This document shows, piece after piece, positions 17,224 to 24,862 of a DNA stretch of 64,000 nt. Position numbers and translations under genes: made by a program. The notes under the pieces are model-generated. The model was given only the letters and a program-made list of their open reading frames with translations, was not told the origin of the DNA and searched no databases. Every line of letters begins with the position of its first letter. The first letter of the stretch is position 1. The DNA lies in assembly GCF_963662805.1 (NCBI RefSeq), contig NZ_OY759868.1, positions 231,234-295,233 on the forward strand, read 5' to 3'. Origin of the DNA: an uncultured Cohaesibacter sp. (GTDB lineage: Bacteria > Pseudomonadota > Alphaproteobacteria > Rhizobiales > Cohaesibacteraceae).

Positions 17224-18828
17224 TTATAAAGATAGAGCAGACTCTCTCTTATTCAGTTCATATCTATTTGATTTGTAGAAATTGTAATTCTTATTCTTTC
17301 CCAAGATACCACATTCCAAATCCATATATCCTTCATCAATTAAATCTGAACAACCTAATTTAAAGTATTCGAAAAAATTTATCTTATTCTCGGTTTCATA
17401 AGTGATTGCTCGGCCTCTCTCTTTCCTTCTGTCAAGCGATACCCCTAACACTCGACTAAACGCAGTATGCATCATTGCTTCAAGTTCCTTCTCCCAGCCC
17501 CACTTAACTATGTAGCTATCATGTACCGTGAGAACTGGAACACTATATTCAGTAAAGGTCTCAATGATGATTTCAGTTATCTTGGCATCTAGATTCATGA
17601 GAGTAATGCCTATATCACTTCCAAAGTGATGGGCAATTTCTGGATGCTTGGCCTTAAGCAGTTTGTAAATCTGCTCAAGGTTGGCGTTCGTATACCGCTT
17701 TTGGTGAGATCCCATTTCAGCGGCTCGCCTAAAGGCTTTATATGCATTGCTCACCGAACTAGCGTTGATCAGCATCAGCATCAGCAGCTTTACATCTTTG
17801 CGTGCAGTCCCTGTCTCCTGAAACTGCAGAACCTCGATTTCGTAGGGGTCCCCGCGATCCAAAGACCAATATTCAATCCCTTCTAGCGCATACAGCATAA
17901 CGATATGCAGCCCCTTATAATCCAGCTCTGAAGTAGGCCGATCATTTATAAAAATCTGCTTTCGAAGCTCTTTTGAGCATTGCATCCACCAAGCCCCATA
18001 GAAACGCCCGCCATAATCAAAAGATGATCGATTGAAAGTCCGATGAACATATTTGTTCAGATGGGTAATACAGACCCTTTGGTGACCAGTTCCCCATGCT
18101 TCTTCCAAACTCGGGATATCAATAAACGTATCAGCCAAAAGCCCATTGTAGCGTTTGAGAATCTCTCTCATGCGTGAAGTATCTTTAGTGTCCTCGTATT
18201 CTACCAAGTTTCTCCTTTTTGAGATCTTGGTCTTTTCCAAGCCATCTTTGACAACCTTTAGTTCGCGGACATCAGTATTGGACAGAATTATTAGCTCACG
18301 ATCCTCAGGAAAGCGCACATGATATAGCTCTAGTCGGATCAATCGAAATAACTCAATCAACGGCTCAGTTGCTCTAATTCTAGTAAGTTTGCCAATACGG
18401 GTATCCCGATCATGAAAACCGCCTTTGAGACAGATAAGCCCAACACTATACAAAGTTTTTACGACTTGAATTGTCTTCTTAGAGATGTGCAGTGCATTGT
18501 ACCGGCTCTTGGCGTGATAGTCGTTGTTGTTGAGCGACACCGCTAGAAACTGGTCAGGATGCTCAATCCAACACACGTACAAATCAAGCAAAATAACCTT
18601 TAAGTGCTTTTTCGCGATGTCCGCCTTGCGGTCCTTGAAAAACCGATCATAGAGAAACTGAACGAGTTCGCCTATCTCCTTATAGGTCGACCACTTTTGG
18701 ACGTCCAACGAACGAAAATTTTCAAAATCAAGACAATCCCAATCACTTTCTTTGGCGCATGAAGGACAGGGCAAAAGCCCCGCCAAAATTTCATCAGCCT
18801 TCTCAAAATTAAACAAAATTAATAACAT
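17224..18828 (-). CDS. Divergent family-A polymerase-like protein
   Basis: 534 residues from the ATG at 18828, which follows AAAGGAG; the frame runs to 18921 but without a ribosome site. The C-terminal half shows the three palm motifs of the PolA/T7-RNAP superfamily in order. Motif A is ELDYKGLHIVMLYA with D303, a motif B-like helix is RKDVKLLMLMLINA with R343 and K347, and motif C is LTVHDSYIV with H436-D437. A conserved-looking block GGRFYGAWW precedes motif A. No 3'-5' exonuclease or primase motif is visible. The N-terminus has CPSC...C (21-32). The motif C serine (HDS) is as in single-subunit RNA polymerases, while motif A resembles DNA polymerase I. The gene is far richer in AT than its surroundings. 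Template, product and role are unknown. Confidence 0.65.
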   Translation of the reverse strand: MLLILFNFEKADEILAGLLPCPSCAKESDWDCLDFENFRSLDVQKWSTYKEIGELVQFLYDRFFKDRKADIAKKHLKVILLDLYVCWIEHPDQFLAVSLNNNDYHAKSRYNALHISKKTIQVVKTLYSVGLICLKGGFHDRDTRIGKLTRIRATEPLIELFRLIRLELYHVRFPEDRELIILSNTDVRELKVVKDGLEKTKISKRRNLVEYEDTKDTSRMREILKRYNGLLADTFIDIPSLEEAWGTGHQRVCITHLNKYVHRTFNRSSFDYGGRFYGAWWMQCSKELRKQIFINDRPTSELDYKGLHIVMLYALEGIEYWSLDRGDPYEIEVLQFQETGTARKDVKLLMLMLINASSVSNAYKAFRRAAEMGSHQKRYTNANLEQIYKLLKAKHPEIAHHFGSDIGITLMNLDAKITEIIIETFTEYSVPVLTVHDSYIVKWGWEKELEAMMHTAFSRVLGVSLDRRKERGRAITYETENKINFFEYFKLGCSDLIDEGYMDLECGILGKNKNYNFYKSNRYELNKRESALSL

Positions 18829-19437
18829 TCTCCTTTCGTGTTGCACTAGGCATAGCACGTTCGTTCTTTTTGTCAAAAATAAAAAATAGAACAAAATCAT
18901 AGCTTTAATAAAAAGTCTCACTGATTTATTGCAATCTAGATCAACTGCGCATTAACAGTGTGTTAACATCTATATATACTCATTTGTTGGCGTTTTAATC
19001 ACAAAATAATTTTCAAAAATCCGCATTGGCACCACCAACACGCATCCAGAACCACTTAGCTCAGGATGCTATCCTCCTTACGTTCAGGCTTGCAAACTGG
19101 CCCTTTCATAGAGCTATTGAGGCAGCTCGAGACACCGGGCCATGCGTATTTGCGATGAGAATATCGATAATTTTGGCGAGAAATTTTCAACGCCCAATGC
19201 ATTATCAGTTGCCACCCCATGCCCCCCCGGGGGACCCCTGAAAACCAGAATTTTTTCCAGCCTCATCAAGAAATCTAATGGGCCTAAAGCTCAGCGGGAG
19301 AGCGAATGGCGAGCCGACAGGCTCTAGCCACTACGTTGCAATCACATTGATCAGTGTGATTTTTGTGATAAAATCAGGTTCCACGGAGCCCGAGACTTTG
19401 TCGAGAAACCGTCTTATCTTCTTGAAATGTAAGGAGG
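18829..19437. other. Intergenic region with promoter-like AT-rich DNA and tRNA-like remnant
   Basis: Bases 18840-19020 are AT-rich and probably carry the promoter of the polymerase-like gene. Farther right, 19280-19345 resembles part of a tRNA-Val gene. No protein gene is supported. Confidence 0.4.
19280..19345 (+). pseudogene. tRNA-Val-like fragment, inverted relative to the real gene
   Basis: Positions 19280-19303 match the first 24 bases of the neighbouring tRNA-Val at 22 of 24 positions, including the whole D-arm. After a 26-base insertion containing a GAGCC-GACA-GGCTC hairpin (311-324 of this kilobase), 19330-19338 matches the next nine tRNA bases. It lies on the plus strand, whereas the tRNA is on the minus strand. 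The T-arm and acceptor 3' strand are absent. Confidence 0.5.
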
Positions 19438-19492
19438 AAGGATGGTGGGCGTAACTGGGATTGAACCAGTGACCCCTACGATGTCAACGTAG
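19438..19492. repeat. attR: tRNA-Val end of the element
   Basis: Identical over 55 bp to 10043-10097. Includes the last 50 bases of tRNA-Val with its encoded CCA, so integration kept the tRNA gene whole. Confidence 0.9.
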
Positions 19493-19517
19493 TGCTCTCC
19501 CGCTGAGCTATACGCCC
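19443..19517 (-). tRNA. tRNA-Val (GAC)
   Basis: 75 nt including an encoded CCA. The acceptor stem starts GGGCGTA, the D-arm is AGCTCAGCGGGAGAGC, the anticodon loop is TTGACAT (anticodon GAC), and the T-arm contains GGTTCAATCC. It is the integration target of the adjacent element(s). Confidence 0.95.
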
Positions 19518-19693
19518 ATCCTGTTTGGCTGTCCTCAAGAGGAACATGCCTTGCGGTGAGATGGCTTCTACCGCCCTGCAAAAAGGATTGCAACCCCTTT
19601 CGCCGAACTCTCCAGCCGAATATTGCAAATCTGTGAAAAACATTGTCGCGGAGACGCCCGCGACACATATCCACCCTCAAAAACAACCCTATA

Positions 19694-20053
19694 TCAGGCC
19701 GCTAGCATCTTGCCGACTTCGTTGACCAGATCTCTGAGATGGAAGGGTTTGGACAGCACCTTGGCATCCTTGGGTGCCTGGGAGTCCGGATTAAGAGCAA
19801 CGGCCGCAAAACCGGTGATGAACATCACCTTGAGGTCGGGATCCAGCTCGGTCGCACGGCGAGCAAGCTCAATGCCGTCCATTTCCGGCATGACAATATC
19901 GGTCAGCAACAGGGTGAAGGGTTCCTCGCGGAGCCTGTCATATGCGCTTTTCCCGTTATCAAAAGAGACGACTTCGTAACCAGCATTCTGCAAGGCGCGC
20001 GCCAGAAAGCGGCGCATGTCATTATCATCTTCTGCAAGCAAAATTTGCGACAT
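19694..20053 (-). CDS. cpdR: CpdR, single-domain response regulator
   Basis: 119 residues, a receiver domain alone. The acidic pocket is EDD (8-10), the phosphorylated Asp is D52 in LLTDIVMPEMDG, and the conserved Lys is in VLSKPFHLRDLVNE. Sequence and length match CpdR of Caulobacter and rhizobia. In those organisms unphosphorylated CpdR brings ClpXP to the cell pole and promotes degradation of cell-cycle proteins, while the CckA-ChpT phosphorelay switches it off. The role here follows from the strong family match. It is transcribed toward the tRNA-Val gene. Confidence 0.93.
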   Translation of the reverse strand: MSQILLAEDDNDMRRFLARALQNAGYEVVSFDNGKSAYDRLREEPFTLLLTDIVMPEMDGIELARRATELDPDLKVMFITGFAAVALNPDSQAPKDAKVLSKPFHLRDLVNEVGKMLAA

Positions 20054-20396
20054 GGTGTATCGGTCTCCAGCCTCTCGTGGGCGAATTTCTCGATAAGGTT
20101 TCTATCCCACTTTTCGGGGACGACTGATCCTACATTTCATCCTGTTTCGGGTAAAGATCAAGTGAACTCTCGCCCCACTTTCACCATCTTACAGCAGTCA
20201 TCGAATAAGATTCGACAAAAATGTGATCTGTTTCTCTCCCATTTGCGTGAAACTTCCATTACTATCTTCAACAAGAAGCCTTCAAAGCGAATCAGACAAA
20301 CACGATCAAAATGGCCCCAACCAGCCATTCGAGCGGCAAATTTGGCAAGGCTCAAGAGCCCAAGACCCACAAAGTCAGAAAGACGAGACCAGCTCA
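20054..20396. other. Divergent intergenic region
   Basis: Separates cpdR from the amidohydrolase gene and should hold both promoters. No gene or strong hairpin noted. Confidence 0.35.
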
Positions 20397-21290
20397 GTGA
20401 ATTTCGAACCGACCTATGAACTGGAAACCCCGTTTCGGATCGAATATCCCGAGCATCAGCTCGCCCCCTATTTGTTCAACTCACCTCATTCCGGTCGCTG
20501 CTACACCGAAGCCTTCAGGCAATCAAGCCGGCTGACGGAACGGGAGCTGCGCAGCTCCGAAGACGCCTTCGTCGATCATCTCTTCTCCAAGGTGCCCCAA
20601 TGCGGCGCTCCGCTGATGGCGGCCCATTTCCCGCGCGCCTATCTCGACCTCAACCGGGAGCCATACGAACTCGATCCCACGATGTTCGACGCCCCCCTGC
20701 CCTCCTTCGCCAAAAGCTCCGGCACACGCGTTGGCAGCGGTTTGGGGACGATTGCCCGCATCGTCTCCGAGCGCAAGGAAATCTATCGCAGCAAGCTTGA
20801 TGTCGCCGAAGGACTTGATCGCGTCGATCGCCTTTACAAACCCTATCATCAGGCCCTCAGACGCCAGATGGCGCTCACCCACGTCGAGTTTGGCTATGCC
20901 TGCCTCATCGACTGTCATTCCATGCCGTCCCGCGTGCTCAAGAACACCAACCCAAGCGTCCGCCCCGACATCATTCTGGGTGACCGCTACGGCACGAGCT
21001 GCCATTCGTCCCTGACAAACTCGGCCAAAAGCATCCTGTCGCACCTCGGCTTCAAGGTTGACCTCAACCGCCCCTATGCTGGCGGCTTCATCACTCAGCA
21101 CTATGGCCGCCCCCTGAAGGGGCTGCACGCGCTTCAGATCGAGATCGATCGCAGTCTTTACATGAATGAAGACACACTGGAGCCGGTGGATCACTTTGCC
21201 GAACTAATCGACCTGTTCGCCCGCTTCACCGAATTGTTGATGCAGTGCGCCAACGATCACCTGCTGCCCGAAGCCGCGGCAGCAGAGTAA
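20397..21290 (+). CDS. N-formylglutamate amidohydrolase family protein
   Basis: 297 residues from a GTG at 20397. The frame is open further left but reads non-protein-like there, and no ATG lies between. The family signature SPHSGR is near residue 30, followed by SEDAFVD and a histidine/aspartate set including IDCHSMP. Such enzymes hydrolyse N-formyl-L-glutamate to formate and glutamate in the five-step histidine pathway, but no other hut genes are nearby, so the natural substrate could be another N-acyl amino acid. The start codon is a choice, supported by homolog-like N-terminal spacing more than by a strong ribosome site. Confidence 0.85.
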   Translation: MNFEPTYELETPFRIEYPEHQLAPYLFNSPHSGRCYTEAFRQSSRLTERELRSSEDAFVDHLFSKVPQCGAPLMAAHFPRAYLDLNREPYELDPTMFDAPLPSFAKSSGTRVGSGLGTIARIVSERKEIYRSKLDVAEGLDRVDRLYKPYHQALRRQMALTHVEFGYACLIDCHSMPSRVLKNTNPSVRPDIILGDRYGTSCHSSLTNSAKSILSHLGFKVDLNRPYAGGFITQHYGRPLKGLHALQIEIDRSLYMNEDTLEPVDHFAELIDLFARFTELLMQCANDHLLPEAAAAE

Positions 21291-22003
21291 GCACTCGTCT
21301 CTTCTCCCAGACATCCTTCCCGACTTTACGGATCACGCCAGCGTGAGCATCCGCGCCTGATCCGTGACTGTCTGTGTCGTCCGGATGACCACGCCTGAGG
21401 CACGGTGAAACGGGCGCCTTGGAGGCTCACGGCACAAGCCAGACCGCAATAAAAGAAAGGGCCGCACGAAGCGGCCCGGAAAGTCTAAGGAGGAAACGCC
21501 CAGCAAGGGCGGCGGGAAGTATTCCGCACCGCAACAATGACATTCCGAAATCGTCTTTTCAAGCCGTGGAGCGCCACTTCAGCGCCACAAACACGGTAAG
21601 GTTGACCAATACGGCAACACAACACTTGCGACCACATTCCATAAGCGATTGAAAATAATGACTATTTCAGACATCTTTTACTCACGTTTCGGTGATGAAA
21701 TAAACTGTGCATAATTTTTAGGCCAATTTGGACAGTTTTGAAAATTGCACATTTTTTGGTCAATTGCCTCGCATTATGATGAGATAACAAGCGACTATCG
21801 ATTCCACCCGACCATGTCATTTTCCCGCATTTGGTGCAGGCTCTCGATCATTTCACGCTTTGGTGAGCCAGCGTGAGAAAAGCGTAACACCCAATTCATT
21901 TCCTATTGATCAGCGTTGCCGACAGACTTGGCCTCGTTCGAAGCGCGGGAGGATCCGCCCCGAACCAATACAGGATTTCATACCAATCACCGAGGAGACT
22001 TCC
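21291..22003. other. Intergenic region upstream of the buf operon
   Basis: Contains the candidate sRNA at 21452-21535 and an AT-rich stretch (21640-21790) suited to the bufA promoter. No protein gene is supported. Confidence 0.4.
21452..21535 (-). ncRNA. Candidate trans-acting sRNA with anti-Shine-Dalgarno loop
   Basis: On the minus strand a perfect GGGCCGC-TTCGT-GCGGCCC hairpin (21459-21477) runs into a T-rich tail, a textbook rho-independent terminator with no protein gene upstream of it. Just before it is the unpaired-looking GTTTCCTCCTTAG, complementary to ribosome-binding sites. A second short stem (GCCC...GGGC) precedes that. A TTGAAA and CATTGT pair 17 bp apart lies upstream. Alphaproteobacterial CcsR/alpha-r14-type sRNAs use CCUCC loops in this way. 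Ends are approximate. Confidence 0.5.
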
Positions 22004-22312
22004 ATGTCCACCAAAACCAAATCTTTCTCCGCTGCCGTTATTGCTGGCGCTGTTGCAACCGTCGTTACCGCTGGCGCGCTGACCGCCATTTCCACTCAGG
22101 GCGCCCACGCCATGGAAAAAGAAAAATGCTACGGCGTGGCTCTCAAGGGCCAGAATGACTGCGCCGCCGGACCGGGCACCACCTGTGCAGGCACTGCCAC
22201 AGAAGATTATCAGGGCAACGCATGGAAACTGGTCCCGAAAGGCACCTGCACCACCATGAAAACCCCGAAAGGCATGGGCAGCCTTGAGCCGATGAAATCG
22301 GACGCGATGTAA
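22004..22312 (+). CDS. bufA: BufA-type bufferin precursor (DUF2282)
   Basis: 102 residues from the ATG at 22004, preceded by GAGGAG. An N-terminal signal peptide runs to about residue 35 (cleavage near AHA-ME). The mature part has four cysteines in the family pattern: EKCYG, NDCAAG, TTCAG and KGTCT. Bufferins are copper-buffering RiPPs whose core cysteines are modified to thiooxazoles by the BufB-BufC enzyme and are then exported to the periplasm. The bufB and bufC homologs follow directly. Expression is probably copper-responsive, but no metal-regulated operator was identified. Confidence 0.9.
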   Translation: MSTKTKSFSAAVIAGAVATVVTAGALTAISTQGAHAMEKEKCYGVALKGQNDCAAGPGTTCAGTATEDYQGNAWKLVPKGTCTTMKTPKGMGSLEPMKSDAM

Positions 22313-22348
22313 GGCGCTGCCCCGACCAAGCTTATCTGGCCTTCAAAA

Positions 22349-22381
22349 GCAGATCCGGCGATCACTCGCTGCCGGATCTGC
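22349..22381 (+). terminator. Hairpin between bufA and bufB (attenuator)
   Basis: Perfect 11-bp arms GCAGATCCGGC and GCCGGATCTGC with an 11-base loop, 37 bp after the precursor stop. There is no T-run. It may stabilise the precursor mRNA or reduce read-through so that precursor exceeds enzyme. Confidence 0.55.
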
Positions 22382-22479
22382 ACCCGGGAGCACCCAACCG
22401 AACATTCACCACTCATATTTCTCCATTCGAAAGCCGCCTTGTCTTTCGCATGGAGAGTGCGTCAGCAGGGAGAGATCTG

Positions 22480-23373
22480 ATGCCCATCAAAACCCTTAAC
22501 GCCGAAACGCCTCGCAAACCCATCCCGGCCCGCGCCGGAGTTGGCCTCAAGCCCATTCACTACAAGACAATCCTTGAGACATCCCCCGATATCGGCTGGT
22601 TCGAGGTACACCCGGAGAATTATATGGGTGCAGGCGGCCCGCCCCATCGCTATCTCACCGAAATCGCCGAACGCTATCCGCTGTCCCTGCATGGGGTCGG
22701 TGCGTCCATTGGCGCAGACCAGCCCTTGCGGCAGGATCACGTCGAGCGCCTCAAGGCCCTCAATGAGCGATACAATCCCGGCCTCTTCTCCGAGCATCTG
22801 GCTTGGTCCACTCATGACGAGGTCTTCTTCAACGACCTGTTACCCGTCCCCTACCGGGAAGAAAGCCTCGCCCGCGTCGTCGAACATGTCGATCAGATCC
22901 AAAATGCCCTCGGGCGGCAGATCCTCATCGAGAACCCGTCCGTCTATGTGGCTTTTGAAAGCTCGACCATGTCGGAGATCACATTCCTCGAACGGCTTGT
23001 GACACGCACCGGATGCGGCTTGCTACTCGATTGCAACAATGTCTATGTGTCGGCCACCAACCAGAATTACGATCCCCTCGCCTATCTCGATGCCTTCCCC
23101 GTCGAGCATGTTGGCGAGATCCATCTGGCCGGATATGCCCGGGATGAGGATGACGAAGGCGAAATCCTGCTGATCGACGCCCATGACCGCGAGGTGGCGG
23201 ATGCCGTCTGGACACTCTACGACCACACCCTGAAACGCTCGGGTGCCGTGCCAACATTGATCGAGTGGGACAACAACATTCCTGAGTGGGACATACTGTT
23301 CGCCGAGGCCATGCGTGCCGAGGAAAAACTCCGAGCTATTGAAGCGTCCACGGAGTTGCGCGATGCCGTCTGA
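22480..23373 (+). CDS. bufB: BufB, MNIO family (DUF692) multinuclear iron enzyme
   Basis: 297 residues from the ATG at 22480 (GGGAGAG upstream). TIM-barrel protein of the MbnB/TglH family with many metal-ligand motifs: FEVHPENYMG, SLHGVGASIG, FSEHLAWS, IENPSVY, LLLDCNNVYVSA, EIHLAGYA, LIDAHDREV and IEWDNNIPEWD. MNIO enzymes use a two- or three-iron cluster and O2 to modify cysteines of the partner peptide. Gene order with a DUF2282 precursor and a DUF2063 partner identifies it as BufB. Its last 11 bp overlap bufC. Confidence 0.92.
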   Translation: MPIKTLNAETPRKPIPARAGVGLKPIHYKTILETSPDIGWFEVHPENYMGAGGPPHRYLTEIAERYPLSLHGVGASIGADQPLRQDHVERLKALNERYNPGLFSEHLAWSTHDEVFFNDLLPVPYREESLARVVEHVDQIQNALGRQILIENPSVYVAFESSTMSEITFLERLVTRTGCGLLLDCNNVYVSATNQNYDPLAYLDAFPVEHVGEIHLAGYARDEDDEGEILLIDAHDREVADAVWTLYDHTLKRSGAVPTLIEWDNNIPEWDILFAEAMRAEEKLRAIEASTELRDAV

Positions 23374-24172
23374 TCCCTCAGCAGCGGCGTGTAAGGCCCT
23401 CAACGTGCAGCAACAGGCCTTTTCCAACGCCCTTCTGGCCGCCGACCTGCCGCTGCCGCCTGACGTTGTAGGCCCGACGCGCGAAAAGAAGGCCCAAAAA
23501 CGCTTTGCTGTCTATCGCAACAATGTGCTAGCCGGTCTCACCGAGGCGCTCACGGCCACCTTTCCAACCATCTCTCAGCTGCTTGGGGACGAGTTTTTTC
23601 GTGCCATGGCGCGGGTTTACATTGCGGCCAGCCCGCCCCGGTCGCCCATGCTCATCAGCTATGGATCCGACTTTGGGGATTTTCTCAACCGGTTCGAGCC
23701 TCTCGCCGACTTGCCTTTCCTTGGCGATGTCGCGCGGCTCGAACACGCCTGGCTCCGCTCCTACAACGCAGCCGACGCAACGCCACTTGATCCTCAGAAG
23801 CTACAGAGCATTGCCCCCGACAGGATCGGAGAGCTGGTCTTTGACTTCCATCCGGCAGCCGAGCTGATCACCAGCAACCATCCGGTCTACAGCATCTGGG
23901 CAGCGCACAAATCCGACGACCCGGAAGCCGTGATGGCATCAATCGAGCCAAAACCCGAGAGCGTGCTCATCACCAGACCGCACTGGGATGTTTCCGTTGT
24001 CTCGCTCCCGACGGGTGGCGCCCCCTTTATCCGCGCCCTGATGAAGGGCCTACCATTGGCAGAGGCCGCCGAAAGCGCAGCTGCCGCCGATGACGCCTTC
24101 GACTTTGCTCAAAATCTTGGAGGCCTCTTTGAAACCGGAGCCCTCGCCTCGATCCATCTTCCAATCCCTTAA
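23363..24172 (+). CDS. bufC: BufC, DUF2063 partner protein
   Basis: 269 residues from the ATG at 23363, inside the end of bufB. The N-terminal half is the DUF2063 domain, with the characteristic RFAVYRNNVLAGLTEAL and FPTISQLLGDEFFRAMARVY motifs and later YGSDFGDFLN. The C-terminal half is the less conserved mixed domain. DUF2063 proteins bind the precursor leader and deliver it to the MNIO enzyme. The 11-bp overlap implies translational coupling. Confidence 0.9.
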   Translation: MPSDPSAAACKALNVQQQAFSNALLAADLPLPPDVVGPTREKKAQKRFAVYRNNVLAGLTEALTATFPTISQLLGDEFFRAMARVYIAASPPRSPMLISYGSDFGDFLNRFEPLADLPFLGDVARLEHAWLRSYNAADATPLDPQKLQSIAPDRIGELVFDFHPAAELITSNHPVYSIWAAHKSDDPEAVMASIEPKPESVLITRPHWDVSVVSLPTGGAPFIRALMKGLPLAEAAESAAAADDAFDFAQNLGGLFETGALASIHLPIP

Positions 24173-24203
24173 ACGATCAAGACCGCAATCAGGAACCATC
24201 ACC

Positions 24204-24802
24204 ATGCCTAATCTTCAGCACCTCATCCAATGGCACACAACACTCTTTGATCGCCTTGACCGGGCACTGGATGGCTGGTTTCTGGGACTGAGCGCGAGGC
24301 TCATCTTCTCCAGCGTGCTTCTGGTCTTCTTCCTCAACTCAGCCTTCACCAAGCTGGGCGACGGTCCCTTTGGTCTGTTCGAACCCTCCGTCGGGGCCTA
24401 CGCCCAAATCATTCCGCCAATCGCCGAGGCCGTCGGCCTACGATGTCTCCCAGATCGCCTTTTTCCCATGGAAGCTGATCGTGATCGCGGGCACACTCGC
24501 CCGAAATCATCCTGCCCCTGCTCATTCTTTTTGGCCTCTTCACGCGCTTGGCCGCGCTCACCTTTGTCGGCTTCATCGCCGTGATGAGTTTCGTCGACAT
24601 TGCCTTCCACAATGTCGATGCCATGACGATCGGTGCCCTGTTCGACCCCGTCCATAACGCCGCCATCCTCGATCAGCGCCTGTTGTGGCTGATGCCGCTT
24701 CTCGTCATCATCATAAAGGGACCGGGAACCTTCTCCCTCGATCATCTGGCCTCAAGGCTTCTCTCACGGCCTCGTGCGCAGGGCACGCTCATTTCTGCTT
24801 GA
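24204..24802 (+). pseudogene. DoxX-family membrane protein, broken by two frameshifts
   Basis: Reads as DoxX only across three frames. Frame one gives the N-terminus from the ATG at 24204 to IAEAVG. Frame two continues with YDVSQIAFFPWKLIVIAGTLA, and frame three with EIILPLLILFGLFTRLAALTFVGF through DIAFHNVDA to the stop. Both shifts are single extra Cs, at about 24437-24438 and 24500-24502. The reconstructed protein has four membrane segments. DoxX proteins commonly close buf operons. The break may be real or a sequence error. Confidence 0.75.
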
Positions 24803-24862
24803 CCTTGAGACGGCAAGGCGTTCGAATGGCGCCAACCACCCTCTCGCCTCAAGGAAAATTTC

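Larger units (their letters stand above)
10098..19442. mobile_element. 9.4-kb integrative element in tRNA-Val
   Basis: Bounded by the 55-bp direct repeats at 10043-10097 and 19438-19492. Content in order: integrase, IS110-type transposase, 1275-residue STAND protein and a polymerase-like gene. No structural phage, conjugation or replication-initiator gene of a known type is seen. Base composition is lower in GC than the core genome to the right, most strongly at 17.0-19.0 kb. The cargo suggests a small defence or satellite island. Confidence 0.85.
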
